DNA of 14,021 nt from Avisuccinivibrio sp964424565 (GTDB lineage: Bacteria; Pseudomonadota; Gammaproteobacteria; Enterobacterales; Succinivibrionaceae), in assembly GCA_964424565.1 (NCBI GenBank), contig CAYRIZ010000053.1, positions 1-14,021 of the forward strand, written 5' to 3'. Shown in pieces: positions 1-6,961 of this stretch (within the stretch, counting starts at the first letter, position 1; every line of letters starts with the position of its first letter). The position numbers and the translations under genes were made by a program. The notes beneath the pieces are model-generated. The model was not told where the DNA came from, ran no database searches, and was given only the letters and a program-made list of their open reading frames with translations.

Positions 1-52
1 AACCCCTTGCTGGAAGTGGGTTTATCAGGATTTTCTTATCCCGAAAGTCGAG
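1..52. repeat. Terminal inverted repeat, left copy
   Basis: Positions 1-24 are the exact reverse complement of 13996-14019, and 38-52 of 13968-13982. The 13-nt spacers between the two blocks have the same length at both ends but differ in sequence, giving about 44 of 52 matching positions. The outer block can fold as AACCCCTT-loop-AAGTGGGTT with one bulged base. Equal spacing and imperfect matching resemble the left and right ends of one insertion-sequence type lying mostly outside the window. No transposase is present here, so the family cannot be named. Confidence 0.7.
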
Positions 53-700
53 ATTTACTGCAGCCCAGACCAGGTCTGCCTGAGATGAGCCCGGTTGCAG
101 TTGCAGCAAAGTAACCTGCATTAACCTTACTTAACTTAAGTTAGCAGGATTTCACGATGGTGAGCTTATGCTAATAAATACACTATTGCAAGAACTGTCA
201 CTAAATATTGTACTTCCGCTGTACAGGTCTCCGGCCGGCCCTGCCGCCTGCAGGCAGAGGCAGTGAAAGAATTTTTATAGTCCTGAGTCTGAGAAAAGTA
301 TTGCTGCAGCACTAAAAGAACCCACGAGGCTGCGGCCCCTGCAGCCGGCATACTGCCTTAATTGAGCAGATGACTTGGTGCGCTGCAGCCGCAAAATCCG
401 CTATAGCCGCTATCTCCTGCTGTAACCCCCATTTTGGGGCATAAACCGCGGATTTTTGATTTTCTGTACACTGTTTACAGTATTCGCAAAAGCACGCGTA
501 AGGCACAATTGGATCCACCGCAAACTTCATACAGGCCTCAGCTGCAAATTTGACACGCAGCTCAAATTTCCGAAATACGGCCGATCCCCCCGTTTTTCAG
601 CTTGCTCTATACTTGATTTCGGGCAAATTTTAAAAGTGATGCCTGGAAAGGTTGCCCGGGAGTAACCTGATAATAAAAGAACGTTGAGGGGATACTTAAC
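53..700. other. Gene-free 648-bp region upstream of cstA
   Basis: No convincing gene is seen; the short open frames have low-complexity or shadow-like composition and no good start signal. The region holds several dyads: CAGACC-A-GGTCTG at 66-78, TAACTTAAGTTA at 132-143 (inside a larger CCTGC...GCAGG stem, 115-148), ACTGT-TT-ACAGT at 470-481, and AAATTTGA-8 nt-TCAAATTT at 546-569. A TTGACA hexamer lies at 550-555 but has no good -10 partner, and a TATACT hexamer lies at 608-613. The cstA ribosome binding site GAGGGG is at 686-691. The length and the dyads suggest a regulated promoter for the transporter, but I cannot name a regulator. Confidence 0.5.
546..569. promoter_or_regulatory. Inverted repeat overlapping a TTGACA hexamer upstream of cstA
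   Basis: Perfect 8-bp arms AAATTTGA (546-553) and TCAAATTT (562-569) are separated by 8 nt. The left arm runs into TTGACA (550-555), a consensus -35 hexamer. A matching -10 is poor (AAATAC at 573-578). It may be an operator or simply a hairpin; it lies about 130 bp before cstA. Confidence 0.3.
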
Positions 701-2143
701 ATGCCTAGATTCATGTGGTTTATCATCGCCGCAATAGGTCTGCTGGCCGGATATTTTATTTACGGCAGTATAGTAGAAAAAATCTTCAAGCCCGATCCCA
801 ACCGCAAGACTCCTGCCGTGGAAATCAATGACGGCGTAGACTATGTGGTCATGCCTACCTGGAAGATCTGGCTCATTCAGCTGCTCAATATAGCCGGTGT
901 CGGTCCGGTCTTCGGCCCGATCATGGGTGCCCTCTACGGCCCCACCGCCCTGCTGTGGGTGGTTTTCGGCTCCATTTTTGCCGGTGCCGTGCACGACTAC
1001 TTTACCGGCATGCTCTCCGTACGCTACAAGGGCGCCAATGTGCCTGACATAGTAGGCTACAATCTGGGCAGCATAGCCAAGCAGATCATGCGCATCTTCG
1101 CCGTGGTGCTGCTGGTGCTCGTCGGCGTGGTGTTCGCCACCGCTCCGGCCGGCCTGCTGGCCAGACTGACTCCGGAGACTTTGGACTTCACCTTCTGGCT
1201 GTGCGTCATCTTCATTTACTACTTCCTGGCCACCCTGCTCCCCATAGATCAGCTGATCGGCCGCATCTATCCTTTCTTCGGTGCGCTGCTCATCATCATG
1301 GCCGTAGGTATTACCGCCACCATGTTCATCAAGATGCCGGATCAGTTCTTCTCCTGGGCTGAGTGGGGCGTCAATCAGCATCCTGAAGAGCTGCCGCTGT
1401 GGCCGCTGATGTTCATCACCATAGCCTGCGGTGCCCTCTCCGGCTTCCATTCCACCCAGAGCCCGCTGATGGCCCGCTGCATAGCCAATGAAAAGAACGG
1501 CCGTCTGGTCTTTTACGGTGCCATGATTGCTGAAGGCTTCATTGGCCTGGTCTGGGTAACTGTGGGTATGACCTTCTATCAGGATCCCATCACCCTGGAT
1601 GCAACCATCAATGCCGGCACTGCTTCAGCTGTGGTCTATGACAGCTCCTTTGCCCTGATGGGTTCCTTCGGCGGCGTGCTGGCCATACTCGGCGTGATCG
1701 TGCTGCCCATCACCTCAGGTGACACCGCCTTCCGTGCAGCCCGTCTGACCATAGCCGAAATAGTCAAGCAGGATCAGACCAAACCGGTAAGACGTCTGTA
1801 TATAGCCATCCCGGTGTTTGCCATAGGCATAGCCCTGTCGCAGATCGACTTCAACATCATCTGGCGTTACTTCGGCTGGTCCAATCAGACTCTGGCGGCC
1901 ATCATGCTGTGGACTTCCGCCGCCTATATGTACCGCCGCAACCTGCTGCACTGGATCTGCTCCATACCGGCCACGCTGATCACTGCCGCCTGCGTCACCT
2001 ACATCTGCTATGAGCCCAACATGGGCTTTGGCATCAACATCATGGTTTCCGATATCATAGGTATTGCCGTGGCTGCCTTCTGCCTGGTGGTCTTCCTGCT
2101 CAAGGGCAGGTCCCCGGTTGAGGGCGCGCCCATCAACTGCTGA
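701..2143 (+). CDS. cstA: CstA family transporter (short form, 480 aa)
   Basis: Multi-spanning inner-membrane carrier of the carbon starvation CstA family, whose known members import peptides or pyruvate with cation coupling. The protein is almost wholly hydrophobic from residue 1. Family hallmarks are visible: the G-P-V-F-G-P-I-M-G-A-L-Y-G-P stretch near residues 68-81 followed by AVHDYFTG, the HSTQSP motif beginning at His250, and SGDTAFRAARL near residues 339-349. At 480 residues it is about 220 shorter than E. coli CstA or BtsT (about 700), as in the short CstA forms of many anaerobes. The ATG at 701 has GAGGGG 9 nt upstream. The gene stands alone and ends in a strong terminator. Substrate (peptide versus pyruvate) cannot be read from sequence. 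Confidence 0.93.
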   Translation: MPRFMWFIIAAIGLLAGYFIYGSIVEKIFKPDPNRKTPAVEINDGVDYVVMPTWKIWLIQLLNIAGVGPVFGPIMGALYGPTALLWVVFGSIFAGAVHDYFTGMLSVRYKGANVPDIVGYNLGSIAKQIMRIFAVVLLVLVGVVFATAPAGLLARLTPETLDFTFWLCVIFIYYFLATLLPIDQLIGRIYPFFGALLIIMAVGITATMFIKMPDQFFSWAEWGVNQHPEELPLWPLMFITIACGALSGFHSTQSPLMARCIANEKNGRLVFYGAMIAEGFIGLVWVTVGMTFYQDPITLDATINAGTASAVVYDSSFALMGSFGGVLAILGVIVLPITSGDTAFRAARLTIAEIVKQDQTKPVRRLYIAIPVFAIGIALSQIDFNIIWRYFGWSNQTLAAIMLWTSAAYMYRRNLLHWICSIPATLITAACVTYICYEPNMGFGINIMVSDIIGIAVAAFCLVVFLLKGRSPVEGAPINC

Positions 2144-2167
2144 TTGAAACCTTAACCACACTGGTAA

Positions 2168-2191
2168 AAAGGGCCCCGACCGGGGCCCTTT
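2168..2191. terminator. Bidirectional rho-independent terminator
   Basis: AAAGGGCCCC (2168-2177) pairs perfectly with GGGGCCCTTT (2182-2191) around a GACC loop. Read on plus it is followed by TTTC and ends cstA. Read on minus it is followed by TTTTT and lies 36 nt after the acetyltransferase stop. It serves both convergent genes. Confidence 0.9.
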
Positions 2192-2227
2192 CTGCAGGTG
2201 TGGTATGACAAACTCGGGGAGTTTTAT

Positions 2228-2824
2228 TTACTGCTCCTGCTCTATGGGCGGCAGCTGCCTGATCACCCGGCAGGGATTGCCCACGGCCACGCAGTTGTCG
2301 GGGATGTCACGGGTCACCACGGAGCCGGCGCCGATCACCACATTGGAGCCTACAGTCACCCCGGGCATAAAGACGGCATTGCCGCCAATCCACACATCGC
2401 TGCCTATGGTAATGGGCAATGCCTTCTCATAAGCTTTGGCTCTCTGCACGGCATCTATAGGATGGGCGGCACAGTAAAAGCCCACATTGGGACCGACGAA
2501 AACCCTGTCTCCCAGGGTGATGTCATTGGTGTCCATGAAGTAGGTGTTGTGGTTTAAAAAGACATTATTGCCCAGATGTACATTGCAGCCGTAATCGCAC
2601 ATCAGCGGGGCCATTACCTCCACTCCCGTGCCCATGGAGCCGAAAATCTCCCGCAGGCACTGCTGCAGCTTTGCGGTATCGGAAAAGCTGATGGTGCTGT
2701 AGTACATGCACTTGTCTTTGATGTTCTGACGGGCCGCAGTCAGCACCGGATCTCCGGCGCCGGCGTCATACCACATGCCGCGGCGCATTTTTTCGTAATT
2801 GGAAAGTTCGGTGTTATCGCTCAT
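2228..2824 (-). CDS. Maltose/galactoside O-acetyltransferase-like protein (LacA/Maa/NodL family)
   Basis: Left-handed beta-helix (hexapeptide repeat) acetyltransferase that uses acetyl-CoA to O-acetylate a sugar. The N-terminal Maa-type segment (YEKMRRGMWYDAG, about residues 10-22) is followed by hexapeptide repeats from about residue 65 to 190. The catalytic His in the family's AxHP context is His121, and the LPITIGSDVWIGGNA segment matches the acetyl-CoA-binding part. I choose the ATG at 2824 (198 aa) over the upstream ATGs at 2836 and 2845, because GAGG sits 6 nt before it. It lies divergent from the patatin gene and convergent with cstA. The acceptor sugar is unknown; LacA, Maa and NodL cannot be told apart here, so no symbol is given. 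Confidence 0.9.
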   Translation of the reverse strand: MSDNTELSNYEKMRRGMWYDAGAGDPVLTAARQNIKDKCMYYSTISFSDTAKLQQCLREIFGSMGTGVEVMAPLMCDYGCNVHLGNNVFLNHNTYFMDTNDITLGDRVFVGPNVGFYCAAHPIDAVQRAKAYEKALPITIGSDVWIGGNAVFMPGVTVGSNVVIGAGSVVTRDIPDNCVAVGNPCRVIRQLPPIEQEQ

Positions 2825-2834
2825 TTTTGACCTC

Positions 2835-2850
2835 ATTTTTTGCAAAAAAT
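2835..2850. promoter_or_regulatory. Palindrome ATTTTTTGCAAAAAAT
   Basis: Perfect 16-bp palindrome immediately upstream of the acetyltransferase ribosome binding site. It shares the TTTTGCAAAA core with the palindrome at 2892-2905; their centres are 56 bp apart. It is a candidate operator half of a divergent control region. It could also be chance in AT-rich DNA. Confidence 0.4.
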
Positions 2851-2891
2851 TAAAAAACTGCGCTAAATCCGCAATTTTGTGGCTTATATGC

Positions 2892-2905
2892 GATTTTGCA
2901 AAATC
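2892..2905. promoter_or_regulatory. Palindrome GATTTTGCAAAATC
   Basis: Perfect 14-bp palindrome with the same core as the one at 2835-2850. It ends 9 nt before a TAAAAT hexamer (2915-2920) that could be the -10 of the patatin promoter, so it would cover the -35 position. This placement fits a repressor or activator site. No regulator gene is in the window. Confidence 0.4.
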
Positions 2906-2984
2906 ATTGCAGGCTAAAATCAGGTCGTCAGCTGACTTGCTGAGACTATTAACCTACAAAGAACAAGGACGGGACCTGTAAGCG

Positions 2985-3923
2985 ATGCAGCCATTTGTCA
3001 TTCTGGCCATAGACGGCGGAGGGATTCGCGGCATTTTTGCCGCAAAAATGCTTGAACTCATTGCTGCCAAGTATCCACTGCTCTCAAAGGTAAGCCTGCT
3101 TGCCGGCACCAGTACCGGCGCCATTATTGCAGCGTGTCTCAGTACTGGCATGACTCCGGAGCACATCACTGCGCTTTACCGGTCTGCCGGACCTTCTATA
3201 TTCAGCCGCAAATTTTTTTTGGGGCCCAGGCTCATTGAGAAGGCATTGCAAAGTCCGTATGACATTATGCGCCTCAAGGCCATATTAAGGCAAGTTTTCT
3301 CCCAGACCAAACTGCACACGGCCAGTCTGCCGCTGATCATTCCCACCACCAATCTCAAGACCGGGCATGCCCATATCTTCAAATCCTACGAGTGCGATCC
3401 CAAACTGCCTATGTACAAGGCCGTACTGGCCTCCTGCTCGGCCCCTACCTACTTTGATCCCACCATAGTGGACGGCTACCTGCTGGCCGACGGCGGCATG
3501 TGGGCCAATAACCCCAGTCAGGTAGCCCTGGGGCAGGCCATATCGCACTTTAAGGTGGATATACGCAATGTGCGGATCATTTCCATAGGCACCGGACACT
3601 TCAATGAGTGCTACAACGAAAACACCCGCAGCTGGGGCCTGCTCAACGGCTGGAAAATCAGAACCCTGACGGAATTTGTCTCCTCGCTGCAGTCGGAAAC
3701 TGCCTTTGAAGTGCTGTCCACCATATTGCCGGCCGACAGTCTGCTCCGGCTCAATTTCAGCCAGAACCGCCTGATCAAACCAGATGAATTTGAGGAGATG
3801 GACCACCTGGAGCACAAGGCCAAACTGGTGTTTGAACGCAGCGAGTTCATCATCCGCCACTTTATAGCAGGTCTTGATGAACAGATTGCAGATCCCCCGC
3901 CCCATCGCCATCTGCTGCAGTAA
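2985..3923 (+). CDS. Patatin-like phospholipase
   Basis: Serine lipid acyl hydrolase of the patatin superfamily, expected to act on membrane phospholipids from the cytosol. All catalytic elements are present: the oxyanion loop DGGGIRG (residues 10-16), the nucleophile elbow GTSTG with Ser43, and the catalytic Asp169 in DGG. The 312-aa length fits a single patatin domain with a short C-terminal tail. There is no signal peptide or membrane segment. The ATG at 2985 follows an in-frame stop at 2979-2981, so no earlier start is possible; GGGA lies 10 nt upstream. It resembles CapV-type and general bacterial patatins alike, but no nucleotide cyclase neighbours it. It stands between a divergent acetyltransferase and, 179 bp downstream, the retropepsin gene. 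Confidence 0.88.
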   Translation: MQPFVILAIDGGGIRGIFAAKMLELIAAKYPLLSKVSLLAGTSTGAIIAACLSTGMTPEHITALYRSAGPSIFSRKFFLGPRLIEKALQSPYDIMRLKAILRQVFSQTKLHTASLPLIIPTTNLKTGHAHIFKSYECDPKLPMYKAVLASCSAPTYFDPTIVDGYLLADGGMWANNPSQVALGQAISHFKVDIRNVRIISIGTGHFNECYNENTRSWGLLNGWKIRTLTEFVSSLQSETAFEVLSTILPADSLLRLNFSQNRLIKPDEFEEMDHLEHKAKLVFERSEFIIRHFIAGLDEQIADPPPHRHLLQ

Positions 3924-4102
3924 GGCAGCGGGTTCTGCCCCCCAAGGGAAGATTCCGCCCGGGAGAATAACAGGGCAGCAGACATAGGGAAAATAAGTAA
4001 ACAGACGCTGCAGCAAAATTTCGTGCCGTGGTGTATAGCTGCGGCTTTTAGTGCTATAGTGCACAAGATTTTCCGCCTTTAATGCGTACCCGGGATTGAT
4101 AA
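3924..4102. other. Intergenic region between patatin and protease genes
   Basis: 179 bp without a gene. A small GGCAG-6 nt-CTGCC hairpin (3924-3939) follows the patatin stop, but no T-run follows it, so it is at best a weak terminator. A direct repeat AGTGC-TAT-AGTGC near 4050-4062 overlaps a TATAGT hexamer that could be a -10 for the downstream trio; no clear -35 is seen. Confidence 0.4.
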
Positions 4103-5092
4103 ATGCGAAAAATTACGGCTTTTTTGGTCATGCTGCTGTTTGCTGCCGGCAGTTTTGCCGCAGATCTGGAAGAGCAGATGAAAACTTCAGACAGACTCAT
4201 AGCCATAGACGGCACTCTGCAGAGCATTAATGAGGAGCTGAGCTCACAGCGGGCCCAGATAGGCGCGCTCAATGCCGAAGTGCGTATCCTGACCGATGAA
4301 GATGAAGCCTTCAGACGCAGCCTGCTCAATGAAATCAAGGCCCTGCGCCGCCAGAATCAGTCTCTGCTGGACTCCCTGTTTGCCGGTGACGGCGCGCCTC
4401 TGTCCGACGGAGTAAGCACGGTAACTCCGCTGCGCAATTACGACAGGCAGACCCCGGACGGCAAGATGTTTTTTGGTGAAGACGAGTATATCTATGTCCG
4501 GGAAGCCAATGCCACCATAGAAGCCCGTATTGACACCGGAGCTGCCGTATCTTCCATCAGTGCCGCTGATCTGACCGAATTTGAACGCAACGGCCGCCGC
4601 TGGTACCGCTTCTTCCTGCGGGCCAATGATCGCGAACTGCAGCTGGAGGCCCCTTTTGTCCGTTATTCAGATATCCGCCAGTCCTCCAAGGAAACCCTGA
4701 CCCGCCGGCCGGTGGTCAGCCTCAATATCAAGGTCGGCTCCTACTCCACGTCCAGCGAATTTACCCTGACCGACCGCACGGCCATGCAGTATCCCCTGCT
4801 GATCGGGCGCACCCTGCTGCAGGATATAGCCGTGGTGGATGTCTCCCGCCGTCATATACAGGAGCGGGCAGATCCCGAAGGATTGCTCATCTTAAACCGC
4901 GATGATTACAATGCCCTGAAAAAACAGGGAATCAATCCCAATGCCGATTTTGATGCACGCCAGCAGAATACTGAAGCCCAGATAGCCTACCCTACTGAGG
5001 GCAGAGATACCAGCCTCGGCACCGATCCCAGTCAGGCCCTGCCGCAGGTGGTGGAAAATCTCAAAAAGCAGCAGGAAGACAGCAGTCAGTAA
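4103..5092 (+). CDS. Secreted retropepsin-like aspartic protease (RimB-like, PF05618 type) with coiled coil
   Basis: Predicted periplasmic protein of 329 aa. Residues 1-19 form a signal peptide (MRK, hydrophobic core, cleavage after SFA). Residues about 21-93 are a heptad-rich coiled coil. The protease-like domain spans about 120-255: the DTGA motif has its catalytic Asp at 144 (IDTGAAVSSIS), and the partner motif LLIGRTLLQDI centres on Gly235, strongly like the IIGRNLL motif of retroviral proteases. The C-terminal ~70 residues are polar and probably disordered. The family was named an ATP-dependent zinc protease, but the fold is retropepsin-like and would work as a dimer. An in-frame stop at 4100-4102 fixes the ATG; GGGA lies 9 nt before it. 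It heads a three-gene module with the 7-TM and ATP-grasp genes. The substrate is unknown. Confidence 0.85.
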   Translation: MRKITAFLVMLLFAAGSFAADLEEQMKTSDRLIAIDGTLQSINEELSSQRAQIGALNAEVRILTDEDEAFRRSLLNEIKALRRQNQSLLDSLFAGDGAPLSDGVSTVTPLRNYDRQTPDGKMFFGEDEYIYVREANATIEARIDTGAAVSSISAADLTEFERNGRRWYRFFLRANDRELQLEAPFVRYSDIRQSSKETLTRRPVVSLNIKVGSYSTSSEFTLTDRTAMQYPLLIGRTLLQDIAVVDVSRRHIQERADPEGLLILNRDDYNALKKQGINPNADFDARQQNTEAQIAYPTEGRDTSLGTDPSQALPQVVENLKKQQEDSSQ

Positions 5093-5237
5093 CACCTATC
5101 CCGGGGGCACTATGCCCCGCCTCCGGCCGCGGCTTTGCCGGCGGCAGGACTGCCTGATTTAGGCTTCATCCCTATCCCGGCCGATCCCGGGAAAGTGAAT
5201 TTCTGTCGGCACAAACCAACCTGAAGGAATAACAACC
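5093..5237 (+). promoter_or_regulatory. Hairpin-rich gap inside the trio
   Basis: The 145-bp gap between the protease and 7-TM genes contains three consecutive stems: GGGGC-ACTAT-GCCCC (5104-5118), CCGCGGC-TTT-GCCGGCGG with one bulge (5127-5144), and GGCAG-GA-CTGCC (5143-5154, overlapping the second). None is followed by a good T-run. A 10-bp direct repeat CCTATCCCGG occurs at 5095-5104 and 5171-5180. The stems may set unequal expression of the protease and the downstream pair through partial termination or RNA processing. That role is inferred. Confidence 0.4.
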
Positions 5238-6947
5238 ATGGTCTCACGCGGAGTTTTTTATCTGGTCACAGCTGTACTTTTTGTTGCCGGACTGCTCCTG
5301 ATGATCTATCAGCATGTGACTTTTGAAATCCCTTTTCTGCCCGGGCAGCAGCGTGAAGTCTGGTCTGTGGAAGCCAAGGTGGAATTTGAGCCCAGCAGCA
5401 GGGGGGCCGCCACCGTGAACCTGGCCATGCCGCCGGTGCAGCCTGGATTTACCCAAATATCCCAGTCCACCGCCAGTCTGGGCTTTGGCACTGCCTACGT
5501 GCTCAAGCAGAACAATTCCTATGTGGAGTGGACCAAAAGAAATCCCATAGGCCTGCAGACCATTTACTACCGGGCGGAGTTCCTGCGCGATGACAGCGCC
5601 CAGGAAAGCACCATGACCATACCCGAGCTCAAGCAGAATACCGAGCCCGAGCCCTATGCCACCGCCATGCGCGAGATTGCCGATGCCGCGCGCAAGCGTT
5701 CGGCCAATCCCTTTTCCTTTACCCTGCAGGTTATAGATGAACTCAAGCGCCAGCCGGAAACCACCGCCCTGCTGCTGACGCAGTACCGCCGGGAGGAACT
5801 GCTGGTGCATATACTGGAGCTGGCCAAGATCCCTTCCCGTATAGTGGGCGTGCTGGATCTGGAAGATGCCAGGCGCAACCGCACCTTAAGCTCGCGTATA
5901 GCTGTGTTTGACGGCCAGAATTACGGTATTTTTGACCCCAACAGCGGGGAGAGCGGCCTGCGCAAAAATCAGCTGCTGTGGATCAATCACGACGGCTCGC
6001 TGCTGGACGTGCAGGGCGGCAGCAATGCCCATGTGAGCTTCTCCATGATCAAAAGCTCCATCCCGGCGGTGCAGGCCGGCACCCTTAAGGCCGGAGCCTC
6101 AGCCGGTAATTCCGATCTGCTGGCCCTGTCCTTATCCTCCATGCCGCTGGAGGAGCAGTCCATGTTCAAAAGCATCCTGCTGCTGCCCATAGGCGTCATC
6201 ATAGTGGTTTTCCTGCGCGTGATTGTGGGAGTCAAAACCTCAGGTACCTTCATGCCGGTGCTGATTGCCATGGCCTTTCTGCAGACCTCTCTGATCATAG
6301 GCCTGATCGGCTTTGTCTCCATAGTGGCCATAGGTTTGCTGGTGCGCTCGTGGCTGTCGCATCTTAATCTGCTGCTGGTGGCGCGTATTTCGGCGGTGAT
6401 CATCACGGTTATAGCCATCATAGGAGCCATTTCCCTGATCACCTTTAAGATAGGTCTGACCGAGGGCATCAAGATCACCTTCTTCCCTATGATCATCCTG
6501 GCCTGGACCATAGAGCGCATGTCCATATTGTGGGAGGAAGAAGGCTATCATGAGGTCCTAAAGCAGGGCGGCGGTTCGCTCTTTGTGGCCGTCTGCGCCT
6601 TTGTGGCCATGGATTCGGCGCTGATCCGCCATCTGACCTTCAATTTCATCGGGCTGCAGTTCATCATTTTGTCCCTGGTGCTGCTGATGGGCAATTACAC
6701 CGGCTTCCGCCTGTCCGAGCTCAAACGCTTCAAGCCGCTGGCGGTCAACATCAAAAACATCCGCAATGGTGATGAAACCGAGCTGGAGGCCGATCGCCTA
6801 AAACGCGAGCGCCAGGAAATCAAGAAGAATACCCCGGCCCAAAAGCCAGGCGATTTGTATGACCGCCTGCGCAGCGGAGCTGAGCTGCCGCCGCGGCCTG
6901 GTGAAGACAGGCAGGATCCCCTCTCCGGGCAGGATCGGCGTGACTGA
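5238..6947 (+). CDS. Inactive transglutaminase-like domain fused to 7-TM bundle
   Basis: Inner-membrane protein of 569 aa. An N-terminal membrane anchor (about 6-24) is followed by a ~285-residue periplasmic part, a hydrophobic bundle with several helices (about 312-505), and a charged cytosolic tail (about 510-569). The periplasmic part aligns to the transglutaminase fold around residues 183-236 (HILELAKIPSRIVGV, then AVFDGQNYGIFDPNSGE). It contains no cysteine at all, and the usual catalytic His position is replaced, so it should be catalytically dead. The membrane part carries the family's GTFMPVLIA signature. This matches the Pfam families described as inactive transglutaminase with seven transmembrane helices. 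AAGGA lies 9 nt before the ATG. The ATP-grasp gene starts 14 nt after its stop, implying co-transcription. It may act as a receptor, scaffold or transporter; the function is unproven. Confidence 0.88.
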   Translation: MVSRGVFYLVTAVLFVAGLLLMIYQHVTFEIPFLPGQQREVWSVEAKVEFEPSSRGAATVNLAMPPVQPGFTQISQSTASLGFGTAYVLKQNNSYVEWTKRNPIGLQTIYYRAEFLRDDSAQESTMTIPELKQNTEPEPYATAMREIADAARKRSANPFSFTLQVIDELKRQPETTALLLTQYRREELLVHILELAKIPSRIVGVLDLEDARRNRTLSSRIAVFDGQNYGIFDPNSGESGLRKNQLLWINHDGSLLDVQGGSNAHVSFSMIKSSIPAVQAGTLKAGASAGNSDLLALSLSSMPLEEQSMFKSILLLPIGVIIVVFLRVIVGVKTSGTFMPVLIAMAFLQTSLIIGLIGFVSIVAIGLLVRSWLSHLNLLLVARISAVIITVIAIIGAISLITFKIGLTEGIKITFFPMIILAWTIERMSILWEEEGYHEVLKQGGGSLFVAVCAFVAMDSALIRHLTFNFIGLQFIILSLVLLMGNYTGFRLSELKRFKPLAVNIKNIRNGDETELEADRLKRERQEIKKNTPAQKPGDLYDRLRSGAELPPRPGEDRQDPLSGQDRRD

Positions 6948-6961
6948 GGCGGCGGACAGAC

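Noticed and set aside
166..665. Short open frames (60-72 aa) upstream of cstA on both strands
   Set aside because: No ribosome site, no recognisable motif, and unlike proteins of this genome in composition.
527..1450. 307-aa open frame on the minus strand
   Set aside because: It is antisense to cstA, rich in His, Gln and Gly as such shadows are, and shows no family motif, whereas cstA is unmistakable.
2799..2981. 60-aa plus-strand frame ending just before the patatin gene
   Set aside because: It starts inside the acetyltransferase coding region on the opposite strand, crosses the palindromic promoter region and has no ribosome site.
2985..3923. CBASS anti-phage operon
   Set aside because: Only a patatin gene is present; no CD-NTase or accessory gene lies within the window.
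3924..3939. Terminator after the patatin gene
   Set aside because: Only a 5-bp stem, followed by C residues rather than a T-run.
4103..5092. True zinc protease activity for the first trio gene
   Set aside because: No HExxH or similar metal motif is seen; the DTG and IGR motifs point to a retropepsin-like aspartic protease despite the family name.
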